A stretch of DNA of 64,000 bases from Verrucosispora sioxanthis. Its GTDB lineage: Bacteria; Actinomycetota; Actinomycetes; Mycobacteriales; Micromonosporaceae. Location of the stretch: the NCBI RefSeq assembly GCF_010560025.1, contig NZ_SAIY01000004.1, forward strand, positions 62,001-126,000, written 5' to 3'. The translations under genes and the position numbers were made by a program. Under the pieces are notes generated by a model, which saw only the letters and a program-made list of their open reading frames with translations, was not told the origin of the DNA and did no database searches. Numbering within the stretch: position 1 is the stretch's first letter; each line of letters opens with the position of its first letter. Below, piece after piece: positions 43,116 through 51,032 of the stretch.

Positions 43116-44460
43116 GGCCGCTGGGCACCGGGAACGACTCGACCGGCTCGACGCTGTCCAACGGAGCGAACATCGCACCCCTGACCCGCAGGTCGGCCTG
43201 CCCGCCGAATCCCCTGTCCAACAGCGCGAAGGTCGGTTCGGCCACTCCCCAGCGCCGGCCCACCCAGGCGCGCAGTCTGGCATCGGCGATGTAGTGCGGA
43301 TTGAACGTCGGGCGAAGGGTCGCCAACTTCTCGTTGCAGCGCACCGCGCGCGCGACGATCCGTTGGGCGGTGGTCCATGCCTCAGTGCCGGCCAGGGCTT
43401 CCACGACAGGTTCGACGACGCGCACATTCGGCGCCCACCGGAACGACCGGACCATCGCCAGCAGCGCCGCTTCGTCGGGTGGCAGCTGTCGTTCCGGCCC
43501 GTCCAGCCAGTAGTGAAAGCCCTCCGGGAGCACGTCACGGTCCGGCCCGATCAGCCCGCGTGATTGCGCCACTCGTAGCGCGCTGCCGGCCAGCTCGGCC
43601 GGATCGGTGTCCACCGGCAGTCCGGTCAACTCGCGAAGCACGATCCGCCGGTGCAGTGCCTCGTAGCCGGTGCCGAACACCTGCGCCGCTGTCAACGTGG
43701 CCAGGTCGGATACGGGCACGCCGGCCACCCGGATGGTGGGCGCGGAACGCTGCCAACGCAGCAGGAACGAGGTCATCGGCATCCGCTGGGAAGCCGCCTC
43801 CGGCGGGGCTCCCTCATCGCGGCCGAGGTGGTGGAGCAGAAGGTGCGCGTCGGCTCGCTTGGCATCGACACGCTCGTGTCGCACCCGCCCGAGGAAGGAC
43901 TCGCCCACCGCCGAGGGCAGGCCGTCGCTGACGGCGTCCGCCACGATCCGCCGGTAGGTACGGTCACCGAACGACAACGCGCATGCCGCCTTGACCAGCC
44001 GGCGTTCGGCGTCGAAATCCAGCAGCCCGGTGACCCGGGCCCGGCGGATCGCCAGGCGGACCGCTACCAGCGCCTCGCTCATCTGCCGGTACCCGTCGTC
44101 CGCCTCGCCGTGCAGGACAGCCACCTCGTCGTCACCGGTGACGACCCCGCTGGAGTACAACCGGTAGATCCGACCGACACCGCGCATTCCGAAACGGTCC
44201 AGTTCGGCGGCGCGCAGCGCACCCATGCTGCTGGCACCCCAGACCGGGACACCCTGCTGGAGCAGATGGACGATCTCCTTGTGCCTGATCGCACCGGTCC
44301 GGAAGAACACCCCGTCGATGATCGCGACCCGGTCACCGGGGCCGAGGTGCAGCGCGAGCAGGTCGCCGTGGCGTACCGGAGGATGGACGACCGCGTGCGG
44401 CAGCCTCTCGTTGATCGCGTCGGCCTCGATGGTGGGCCCAGCGAAGACGTGGGTGGTCAT
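43108..44460 (-). CDS. TfuA-like protein, partner of YcaO in thioamidation
   Basis: 450 residues. The TfuA domain occupies about the first 200: AVVHPPVRHGDLLALHLGPG, VAIIDGVFFRTGAIRHKEIV, VWGASSMGALRAAELDRFGM and GVVTGDDEVAVLHGEADDGY. TfuA works with YcaO to convert a backbone amide to a thioamide, probably by delivering sulfur. The C-terminal 240 residues are helical and unassigned; they may bind the peptide. The start ATG overlaps the YcaO stop by four bases. Confidence 0.88.
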   Translation of the reverse strand: MTTHVFAGPTIEADAINERLPHAVVHPPVRHGDLLALHLGPGDRVAIIDGVFFRTGAIRHKEIVHLLQQGVPVWGASSMGALRAAELDRFGMRGVGRIYRLYSSGVVTGDDEVAVLHGEADDGYRQMSEALVAVRLAIRRARVTGLLDFDAERRLVKAACALSFGDRTYRRIVADAVSDGLPSAVGESFLGRVRHERVDAKRADAHLLLHHLGRDEGAPPEAASQRMPMTSFLLRWQRSAPTIRVAGVPVSDLATLTAAQVFGTGYEALHRRIVLRELTGLPVDTDPAELAGSALRVAQSRGLIGPDRDVLPEGFHYWLDGPERQLPPDEAALLAMVRSFRWAPNVRVVEPVVEALAGTEAWTTAQRIVARAVRCNEKLATLRPTFNPHYIADARLRAWVGRRWGVAEPTFALLDRGFGGQADLRVRGAMFAPLDSVEPVESFPVPSGHV

Positions 44461-45635
44461 CGTGGCCCCACCCGTTCCACAAGCCCGTGCGCGGCTTCGA
44501 AGCGCAGGCCGGGCGCGACCACCTTGGCGACGGCGATCGCCTCGTGGCCGAGACCGAGATCCACGTAGAACGGTTCCCGGCCGCGCCGACGTACGAGTTG
44601 CTCGGCGACGGCGGTCAGGTCGTCGGCCAAGGTAGTGTCGGCCCGGTCCGGTCGGGTGAAGGCGACTGTCGGTACGTCGTCGCCCGGCGGCGGTGGCCGC
44701 TCCTGGCGGACGTGTTGGAGCAGGTACACCTGCTCGGGGATGCTCTCCCGGGTGCCACTGATGATCGCCAACCGGGACTGCGCCGCCTCGGTCAGCGCCC
44801 GGTTCAACGCGACAGCCGGATCCAGATGGCAGCCCGACCCGGACACGAGCACCGGAAACGACGGCGACCACAGGTTCACCACGTAACACGGGAGGTCGAG
44901 ATCATTTGTGGCGTCGACGATCTCGAACCAGTTGTCGGCAGCGCGGAAACGGGCCATGAGCCATTGGCAGTCATCGTCATGAATAGTTTCCGGGTCCACC
45001 CTGGTGTGGGTCGACCGGGGCATTCCCTCGATGCCGGAGAGGCAGTCCCGCTCGATCAGCTCATACAGACCGTGCAGGACTGCCTCGTCCAGGCAATTGC
45101 CGCTTGCCAGACCGTTTGTCGACGTCTCGAACAACGGGGGTGCCCATTCCCGTCGAAATTCGTTGCTCATCTCGACATACTGTTTCGGGACTGGTACCGT
45201 CCGCCCGCTGAGGACGGTGCGCCCCTGCAGCCAGTCCAGCACGACGGTGTCGGAGACCAGCGAACCCGCGACCAGTTGCAACTCCCGCAACCCGTAGGAT
45301 CCGTCACCACACTCGGTTGCCGGGCCGCGCGCCGTCGGCAGCGTCACCCGCTCCGCATGCGCGAACTCGATCATCTCCATTGCCGCCGAGACCTTCGCCA
45401 GGTCGTGCGTGACACCCTTGCCCTGGGAGACCGCCAAGGTCGCCGACGCAGGACGAATCGCCTGGTAGACCGGGATTCCCAGGTCGTCCAGGCCGGTCAC
45501 GTCCGCGATCCGGGTGATCCCGAACACGGACAGCAGGGGCCGGATCGCCGCCCACGTCTGCTCCGGCGGCACCAGGCGGTGGGTACCACGCAGATGCCCC
45601 TTGCCGGCCGATCCCGTCATCGCCGCGACACCCAT
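44457..45635 (-). CDS. YcaO cyclodehydratase/thioamidase
   Basis: 392 residues. YcaO enzymes activate peptide amides with ATP. The ATP/Mg-binding motifs are SAAMEMIEFAHAE (residues 83-95) and GLASGNCLDEAVLHGLYELI (175-194) followed by ERD. The C terminus ends GLVERVGPR, without the PxPxP tail of azoline-forming cyclodehydratases. With a TfuA neighbour the expected reaction is thioamide formation. ATG 45635 follows GGAGGAGG by four bases, much better than the upstream in-frame GTG. A hairpin separates it from the precursor gene. Confidence 0.93.
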   Translation of the reverse strand: MGVAAMTGSAGKGHLRGTHRLVPPEQTWAAIRPLLSVFGITRIADVTGLDDLGIPVYQAIRPASATLAVSQGKGVTHDLAKVSAAMEMIEFAHAERVTLPTARGPATECGDGSYGLRELQLVAGSLVSDTVVLDWLQGRTVLSGRTVPVPKQYVEMSNEFRREWAPPLFETSTNGLASGNCLDEAVLHGLYELIERDCLSGIEGMPRSTHTRVDPETIHDDDCQWLMARFRAADNWFEIVDATNDLDLPCYVVNLWSPSFPVLVSGSGCHLDPAVALNRALTEAAQSRLAIISGTRESIPEQVYLLQHVRQERPPPPGDDVPTVAFTRPDRADTTLADDLTAVAEQLVRRRGREPFYVDLGLGHEAIAVAKVVAPGLRFEAAHGLVERVGPR

Positions 45636-45660
45636 TCGTCCTCCTCCGTCAACCGGGCGG

Positions 45661-45688
45661 GTTCCGGGGGTCACGCGCCCCCCGGAAC
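45661..45688 (-). terminator. Hairpin between precursor peptide and ycaO (attenuator candidate)
   Basis: GTTCCGGGGG at 45661-45670 pairs perfectly with its complement at 45679-45688, leaving an eight-base loop. It sits in the 91-base gap after the precursor stop. A partial terminator here would give more precursor than enzyme transcript and protect the 3' end of the short message, as in many RiPP operons. No T tract follows. Confidence 0.6.
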
Positions 45689-45726
45689 GTCACGCCAGCC
45701 GGCCGCTAGCTACCGGTCCCAGGCGT

Positions 45727-45828
45727 TCACTCGTCCTCGAAGGACAGGGCCTTCGTGCAGGAGAATGCGAGGATCTCGCCTTGGATCTCGCTCTCGAACA
45801 GGTCTTCCACCAGCTCAAGCATCGCCAT
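45727..45828 (-). CDS. RiPP precursor peptide, 33 aa, one cysteine
   Basis: Encodes a 33-residue peptide that starts MAMLELVEDLFESE and ends LAFSCTKALSFEDE. It has nine acidic residues and one lysine; Cys24 is the only cysteine. The ATG at 45828 has a near-perfect GGAGGTGAT ribosome site four bases upstream; the longer in-frame start at 45876 would simply translate that site. It is the first gene of the operon, followed by a hairpin and ycaO. The acidic helical first half is a plausible leader and the last 12-14 residues the core. It matches no family I know. Confidence 0.8.
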   Translation of the reverse strand: MAMLELVEDLFESEIQGEILAFSCTKALSFEDE

Positions 45829-46202
45829 TCCAATCACCTCCCTCGCAACAAATCCGCCATACATCGACTCCGGCATCGAGGCGCCGCGATCCGGTGATGT
45901 GCGGCAATGTCTATGTCGTCGATCGGGTGTGAGCGGTTCCCGCAACATCTCGAAAATCTTGGAAGCGTCGGTGCCACACAGATGGCCCGGACGGTCGCAC
46001 TGGACGTTTGGCGTGCGTGGCACCCCTCACCCCTGACCGACCAGTCAGCCAAGTCGCCAAGCGGGCCCGGCTCGCAGGCCCGGCCTCCGGCCGGCCCCGA
46101 ACAACCGGTTCAGATGGCTGGCGTCATGATGGACGTCCTGCGGCCGCGAGCCTGGCCGCAACTCGATCTCATCACCTGCGTCCTGGCGGAAGGATATTCG
46201 CG
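45829..46202. promoter_or_regulatory. Divergent promoter region of the RiPP operon and ycnI-like gene
   Basis: About 374 bases between the divergent precursor and YcnI-like genes with no supported coding sequence. It must hold both promoters. I could not identify convincing -35/-10 pairs, and the 19-bp box found near the Fur-family gene is not present here. Confidence 0.5.
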
Positions 46203-46919
46203 ATGGGTAGACGCCTCCGCGGCCGGCCGTTGCTGGCCGCGCTCGTCGCGGCGACTGTGGCGGCCCTCTGGGCAAGCCCGGCACACGCTCATGTCTCGGT
46301 CACGCCCAGCCAGGTCGCGCCCGGCTCCTTCGCCACGTTGACCTTCCGGGTGCCTAACGAACGGGCCGACGCCAGTACCGTCAGCCTGCGGCTCGTCGTA
46401 CCGACGGCAGCGCCGATCAACTCCGCCGCCGTACACAAACTCGCCGGGTGGCGGGCGGAGGTCGAACGAGTGCCGCTCGACGCGGCCGCCGCCCTCGACG
46501 CACCAGGAACGGACGCGGTCTCCGCCGTCACGTGGACGGCTCTCGACGACGCGGCGGCCGTCGATGGCAACCAGTTCCAGGAGTTTCGGGTGTCGCTGGG
46601 GCCATTGCCGCAGTCCGGGGAACGGTTGATCTTCAAGGCACTGCAGACGTACTCGGACGGACAGGTCAGCCGATGGATCGAAGAGCCCGCCAGCGACGGG
46701 ACCGAACCGGCGAACCCCGCAGTGGTGGTGTACCTCGACCAAGCCGCCGCTGTCGGCGTCGACGAGCACGGCATGCCTATTCCCGGTGGGGCGCCCTCCG
46801 GTGACATCCGTTCGCCCGCCGCAGCCCTGGGGATCGGGATCGCGGCATTGGTGGTCGCCGTCGCCGCGCTGCTGCTCGGCCTGCTCAACAGGGCACTCGG
46901 GACGCGTCGACCACGGTGA
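46203..46919 (+). CDS. YcnI-like DUF1775 copper-associated membrane protein
   Basis: 238 residues. A signal peptide ends ...ASPAHAHVSV, so after cleavage a histidine can be the first residue, the hallmark of YcnI-type copper-brace proteins. The DUF1775 core follows (SQVAPGSFATLTFRVPNERA), and one C-terminal membrane helix (GIGIAALVVAVAALLLGLLN) anchors it. Relatives sit beside copper genes and bind Cu(II) outside the cell. ATG 46203 has AAGGA upstream. It is divergent from the RiPP operon. Confidence 0.88.
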   Translation: MGRRLRGRPLLAALVAATVAALWASPAHAHVSVTPSQVAPGSFATLTFRVPNERADASTVSLRLVVPTAAPINSAAVHKLAGWRAEVERVPLDAAAALDAPGTDAVSAVTWTALDDAAAVDGNQFQEFRVSLGPLPQSGERLIFKALQTYSDGQVSRWIEEPASDGTEPANPAVVVYLDQAAAVGVDEHGMPIPGGAPSGDIRSPAAALGIGIAALVVAVAALLLGLLNRALGTRRPR

Positions 46920-47121
46920 TCAGCGCCTGGCCGCTGGCGGTGACCGTCGCGGCGAGGAACCAATCGGCTCCCGGCACCCCAGTAAGTGTTTGTCGGCTCG
47001 GTGGACCATACGGTTCCCGGCACCTCCGATATCCGCACGGGTCCGAAAAGGAACACGCTTCCAGTAATCGGGCGACGGCTCGGCTCTAGCGTTGCGGCGA
47101 GTCGAGCCTTGGGAGGCAGAC

Positions 47122-47334
47122 ATGGCGCAAGAGAGCCTCGTGCACGTCCTGACGCTGTGCGGCAGCTGCAACTGCGGCTGTCCCGAGTTGTACGTCGATC
47201 CCCAGGCGCCGGTTGAGCAGCGGGTCGTCATCACCGACGACTTCGGCAACGCTATCCGTCTCAGTGGCGGGCAACTGCGTGACATCGTCGAGCTGGCCCG
47301 GGCCGGGGCGCTCGACGACGCGGCCAACGCCTGA
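47122..47334 (+). CDS. Cys-rich small protein, 70 aa
   Basis: Short soluble protein MAQESLVHVLTLCGSCNCGC... with four cysteines in a nine-residue cluster (CGSCNCGC), followed by VVITDDFGNAIRLSGGQLRD. The cluster looks able to bind a soft metal or a small cofactor. GGGAGG is six bases before the ATG. It stands alone between the YcnI-like and lasso-cyclase-like genes in a metal-related block. I know of no assigned function; a modified-peptide precursor is a less likely alternative because the cysteines are N-terminal. Confidence 0.75.
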   Translation: MAQESLVHVLTLCGSCNCGCPELYVDPQAPVEQRVVITDDFGNAIRLSGGQLRDIVELARAGALDDAANA

Positions 47335-47429
47335 ACAGCGAGCAGCTGGACACAACCGGTCTGCCGTTCTGCTGGGTACGCACCCACCGTCCCGGCCGGG
47401 CACCCACAACGAAGGCACCGGCGGGGCGG

Positions 47430-48233
47430 GTGGTCCGCGATCCGGTGCATGACACGCCGTGGCTCACCGGGTGGTGGCCGCGGCGAGTCATGCGTCAGGT
47501 GGACACCAGCGGTTTCCGGGTGGTGATCCTCGGCGTGTGCCCGCTGTCGCAGCGGGTTCTCACCGAGCAGGTGACTCAGGCCGTGCGGCGGTATGACCTC
47601 GGCGCGGTTGCACGGCTGCCTGGCAGCTTCCGTACCTTCGTCCGTGCGCCCTACGGCACGTACGCCGCTGGCGACGTGGCCGGACTCCATCGGCTGCACC
47701 TGTCCGCCACCGGCGAGGCCGCATCCCGTCCCGGACACGCCACGGCACCACTTGCCGAGGCTACAGGTGTTCACCTGTACGACGACGGCTCGGTGCGCCA
47801 GGAAACCTACTGGACGCCACCGATGCCCCGGGTGCCGGCGACGGTAACCGGACCACTGCTTGCCCGAAGGCTACGGATGGCCGTCGAGGCACGGGCGTTC
47901 CTGGTCACCGCGACCGCTGTGGCGACCGAAGCGGCGATCCACGCGCTGATGCGCAATCAGGCGGCCGATCTGTCCGGCCCGGGTGGCCGGATCACCCTCG
48001 ACCCCGCCGGATTCAATGCCCTGTTCCGCCCGTCAACTCCCCGTCCGGCGCGACCTCGCCTGGATCAGGCCAGAAGCGCAGCGCGACGCCACGCAGCGGG
48101 CACCGGGGCCGCCACCTGTCTGCGTCTGCCGATGGTGGACGCGCATGTGCTGGAGGCCCTGCTGGCCACTCGCGAACGTGACATCCGCAGCGGGCGGCTG
48201 TTCGACCAGGTGCGGCAGATGTTAGGGCTCTGA
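47430..48233 (+). CDS. Lasso-cyclase-like (asparagine synthase N-terminal) remnant or divergent protein
   Basis: 267 residues. HDTPWLTGWWPRRVM, FRVVILGVCPLS, ARLPGSFRTFVRAPYG and GVHLYDDGSVRQETYWTPPM follow the N-terminal glutaminase-like domain of lasso-peptide asparagine synthetases. The ATP-pyrophosphatase domain that should follow (SGGxDS motif) is missing and only a short tail remains. The N terminus also reads open upstream (LPFCWVRTHRPGR) without a start codon. It is probably a decaying gene with internal deletions, though a shortened functional protein cannot be excluded. Confidence 0.5.
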   Translation: MVRDPVHDTPWLTGWWPRRVMRQVDTSGFRVVILGVCPLSQRVLTEQVTQAVRRYDLGAVARLPGSFRTFVRAPYGTYAAGDVAGLHRLHLSATGEAASRPGHATAPLAEATGVHLYDDGSVRQETYWTPPMPRVPATVTGPLLARRLRMAVEARAFLVTATAVATEAAIHALMRNQAADLSGPGGRITLDPAGFNALFRPSTPRPARPRLDQARSAARRHAAGTGAATCLRLPMVDAHVLEALLATRERDIRSGRLFDQVRQMLGL

Positions 48234-48415
48234 CGGCTCCATCACCCGATCCGTTGAACCGATTGCGCGAACAGGCCGTACCATGAGCGGGAGCCGGACA
48301 CGTCACGCGCCGCCCGTCACGGCTGCGGCGCCGGTCCACCCGACGGCATGGGGCAACTGCCGTCGCGCTGCTCCTCGCCTGCTGTGCGAGATCACCCACC
48401 TGAAAGAGGTTCCCC

Positions 48416-48628
48416 GTGCGATCGACGTACCACGTCCTCGGTATGAACTGCGGCCACTGCGTGCAGTCGGTCACCGCTGGCTTGACGGCGCTGCCCGGCG
48501 TCCGAGAAGTCGAGGTCGACCTGGCCACCGCCCAGGTGACAGTCCGCAGTGAAGGCGCGCTGGCCACCGCCGACGTGCAGCGGGCCATCGACGACGCGGG
48601 CTTCGATCTCGCGGGAGTGGTCTCGTGA
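48416..48628 (+). CDS. Copper chaperone, HMA domain
   Basis: A 70-residue heavy-metal-associated domain: YHVLGMNCGHCVQSVTAGLT carries the MxCxxC copper site (GMNCGHC), and the babbab pattern is complete. It delivers Cu(I) to the ATPase encoded next, whose start overlaps its stop by four bases. GTG start with AAAGAGG upstream. Confidence 0.92.
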   Translation: MRSTYHVLGMNCGHCVQSVTAGLTALPGVREVEVDLATAQVTVRSEGALATADVQRAIDDAGFDLAGVVS

Positions 48629-50841
48629 CCACTGCCGAACTCGTGCTGACCCCCCTGACGGTGGGCGGTATGACCTGCGTGGCGTGCGCCAACCGGATCG
48701 AGCGCAAATTGAACCGGATCGACGGGGTACGAGCCACGGTCAACTTCGCCACCGCCACCGCCACCGTGACACACCCGCCCTCCCTGCCCGTCACCGATCT
48801 CGTGGCGACGGTCGTCGCCATGGGCTACACCGCCCACCCGCCGCAGCCGGACCGCCCGGTCTCCGCCGGTGAGCACACCGACGCCGCACTGCGCCGGCGC
48901 CTGGTCATCGCCGCCGCCCTCACCGCGCCCGTGCTCGCCATTTCGATGGTTCCAGCGTGGCAGTTCGCCTGGTGGCAGTGGGTGGTAGCCGGGTTGACCG
49001 GCCCGGTCGTGGGCTGGGCTGGCTGGCCGTTCCACCGGGCCGCGGCCCTCAACGCCCGACACGGCACCGCCACCATGGACACACTCGTCTCGCTTGGCGC
49101 GCTGGTGTCCTACCTCTGGAGTGTGTGGGCGCTCCTGGCCACCCCCGCTGGCCAGCCGGGTCTGACCATGAGCCTCGACCTGCTCGGTAGCCACGACCAT
49201 GCGCTGTACTTCGAAGTCGGGGCCGCCCTGGTGACATTCCTGCTGACCGGGCGGTGGCTTGAGGCACGCGCCCGATCACGGGCTGGCTCGGCGCTCCGCG
49301 GGCTCGCCGAACTTGGTGCCCGGGACGTCACCGTCGTTGCCTCCTCCGGCCAGGAACACCGGCTGCCCGTCAGAGACCTTCAGGTCGGCGACCGCTTCGT
49401 GGTGCGACCGGGCGAGAAGATCGCCACGGACGGCGTCGTCGAGTCCGGCGTGAGCGCGATCGACGCCGCCCTCCTCACCGGCGAGAGCGTGCCGGTGGAG
49501 GTTGGTCCGGGTGCCTCGGTCACCGGTGCGACAATCAACACCGGCGGCCGGCTCATCGTCCGCGCCACGCGGGTCGGCGAGGACACCCGGCTGGCGCAGA
49601 TCGGCCGGTTGGTGGCGGACGCCCAGGCGGGCAAGGCGCGGGTTCAGCGTCTCGCCGACGAGGTTGCCGGCATCTTCGTTCCGTTCGTGCTGGTCCTGGC
49701 GCTGGCCACCTTCGCCGGCTGGCTGGCCCTCGCACCGGCGACCACCGCTATCGGAGTGGCGGTCGCGGTGCTGATCGTGGCGTGTCCCTGCGCGCTCGGC
49801 CTGGCCACCCCGACGGCGCTGCTGGTCGGCACCGGACGCGGTGCACAGCTCGGCATCCTGATCCGGGGTGCCGCGGCTCTGGAGTCCGCCCGCCGCATCG
49901 ACACGGTCGTCTTCGACAAGACCGGCACACTTACCACCGGCCGCATGCGGGTCACCGGCGTACACCCCGCCGATGGTGTCCGGCGCGAGGAGTTGCTCCG
50001 TGCTGCGGCCGCCGTCGAGAACTACGCCGAGCACCCGATCGCGCAGGCCATCGTAATCGCCGACGGGCAACGAAACGCGGCCGGGCTGCCGACCGTCGAG
50101 CGCTTCCAGGCAACGCCAGGCCGGGGAGCGCTCGGCATGGTCGACGGTGCCCTCGTCGTCGTCGGAAACGCTCGCCACCTCGCCGATGCGGGTGTCGGCG
50201 TGGTCGAGCCGCATGCCGTGACGGACACCGTCGTGCACGTCGCCCGCGATGGACGGCTACTCGGCTGGATCAGCGTCAACGACGGTTTACGGGACACCGC
50301 GGTGCCGGCGGTCACCCGACTGCGGGCGCTCGGCCTGCGTCCCGTTCTGCTCACCGGCGACACGCCGGCCGCCGCCGGAGCGGTCGCCGAGCAGCTCGGC
50401 CCGATCGAGGTCATCGCCGGAGTCAGCCCCGAGGCAAAGGCCGCGACCATTCGTGAGCTACGTGCCGACGGGCGCGCGGTGGCGATGATCGGTGACGGCG
50501 TGAACGACGCCGCCGCCCTGGCCGAGGCCGACCTGGGGATCACCATGGCCACCGGCAGCGACATCGCGATCGAGGCCGGTGACGTGACGTTGGTACGCGC
50601 GGACGCGGGCACTGTCGATCTGACCGCCACCGTCGACGCGCTCACCCTGGCCCGAGCGACCCTTCGTACGATCAAGGTCAACCTGTTCTGGGCCTTCGCC
50701 TACAACGTCCTGATGATCCCGTTGGCCGGGCTCGGCCTGGTCAATCCGATGCTCGCCGCCGCCGCGATGGCCTGTTCCAGCCTGATCGTCGTACTGAACA
50801 GCCTGCGCCTGTCGCACTGGCAGCCATCGGGTCGGCGGTAG
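48625..50841 (+). CDS. copA: Copper-translocating P1B-type ATPase
   Basis: 738 residues. An N-terminal HMA domain (GGMTCVACANRIERKLNRID) is followed by eight membrane helices and the P-type core: TGES in the actuator domain, the intramembrane metal site VACPCALGLATPTAL near residue 387, DKTGTLTTG near 431 (phosphorylated Asp), NYAEHPIAQAI, and GDGVNDAAALAEADLGI near 622. The CPC and HMA motifs indicate Cu(I) transport. Coupled to the chaperone gene; whether it detoxifies or supplies cuproenzymes cannot be told. Confidence 0.95.
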   Translation: MTTAELVLTPLTVGGMTCVACANRIERKLNRIDGVRATVNFATATATVTHPPSLPVTDLVATVVAMGYTAHPPQPDRPVSAGEHTDAALRRRLVIAAALTAPVLAISMVPAWQFAWWQWVVAGLTGPVVGWAGWPFHRAAALNARHGTATMDTLVSLGALVSYLWSVWALLATPAGQPGLTMSLDLLGSHDHALYFEVGAALVTFLLTGRWLEARARSRAGSALRGLAELGARDVTVVASSGQEHRLPVRDLQVGDRFVVRPGEKIATDGVVESGVSAIDAALLTGESVPVEVGPGASVTGATINTGGRLIVRATRVGEDTRLAQIGRLVADAQAGKARVQRLADEVAGIFVPFVLVLALATFAGWLALAPATTAIGVAVAVLIVACPCALGLATPTALLVGTGRGAQLGILIRGAAALESARRIDTVVFDKTGTLTTGRMRVTGVHPADGVRREELLRAAAAVENYAEHPIAQAIVIADGQRNAAGLPTVERFQATPGRGALGMVDGALVVVGNARHLADAGVGVVEPHAVTDTVVHVARDGRLLGWISVNDGLRDTAVPAVTRLRALGLRPVLLTGDTPAAAGAVAEQLGPIEVIAGVSPEAKAATIRELRADGRAVAMIGDGVNDAAALAEADLGITMATGSDIAIEAGDVTLVRADAGTVDLTATVDALTLARATLRTIKVNLFWAFAYNVLMIPLAGLGLVNPMLAAAAMACSSLIVVLNSLRLSHWQPSGRR

Positions 50842-51032
50842 GTGACCGGAAGCTCGAAGGACGCGAGATGCAGCCCACTGTCGTTGCGATTGATCCCACG
50901 ACGCCCTGCGGTCCGTATCACAGCAGCAGGCAGCGAAGCCTCAGTGGCTGACACGGGCGACGAACTAGCTACTACAGCTTGTCGTATCGTTGCCCCGGTA
51001 GCCGGGGTTCCGGGTGACAGAAGGAGCTGCAG

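Larger units (their letters stand above)
36174..45828 (-). other. Candidate RiPP metallophore biosynthetic operon
   Basis: Ten minus-strand genes in the order precursor peptide, YcaO, TfuA, MFS exporter, binding lipoprotein, FecCD permease, ATPase, methyltransferase, MNIO oxidase, MNIO partner with PqqD-like domain. After the hairpin-containing 91-base gap between precursor and ycaO, every junction overlaps by 4-8 bases except one 3-base gap. The enzymes predict thioamide formation plus iron-dependent oxidation on a one-cysteine peptide, and the transport genes predict release and recovery of the product. The adjacent divergent block is concerned with copper and zinc. Confidence 0.75.

Noticed and set aside
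45727..45876. Longer 49-residue version of the precursor starting MPESMYGG
   Set aside because: The added residues REVIG are encoded by the GGGAGGTGATTGGA ribosome site of the shorter frame, which is the better gene model.
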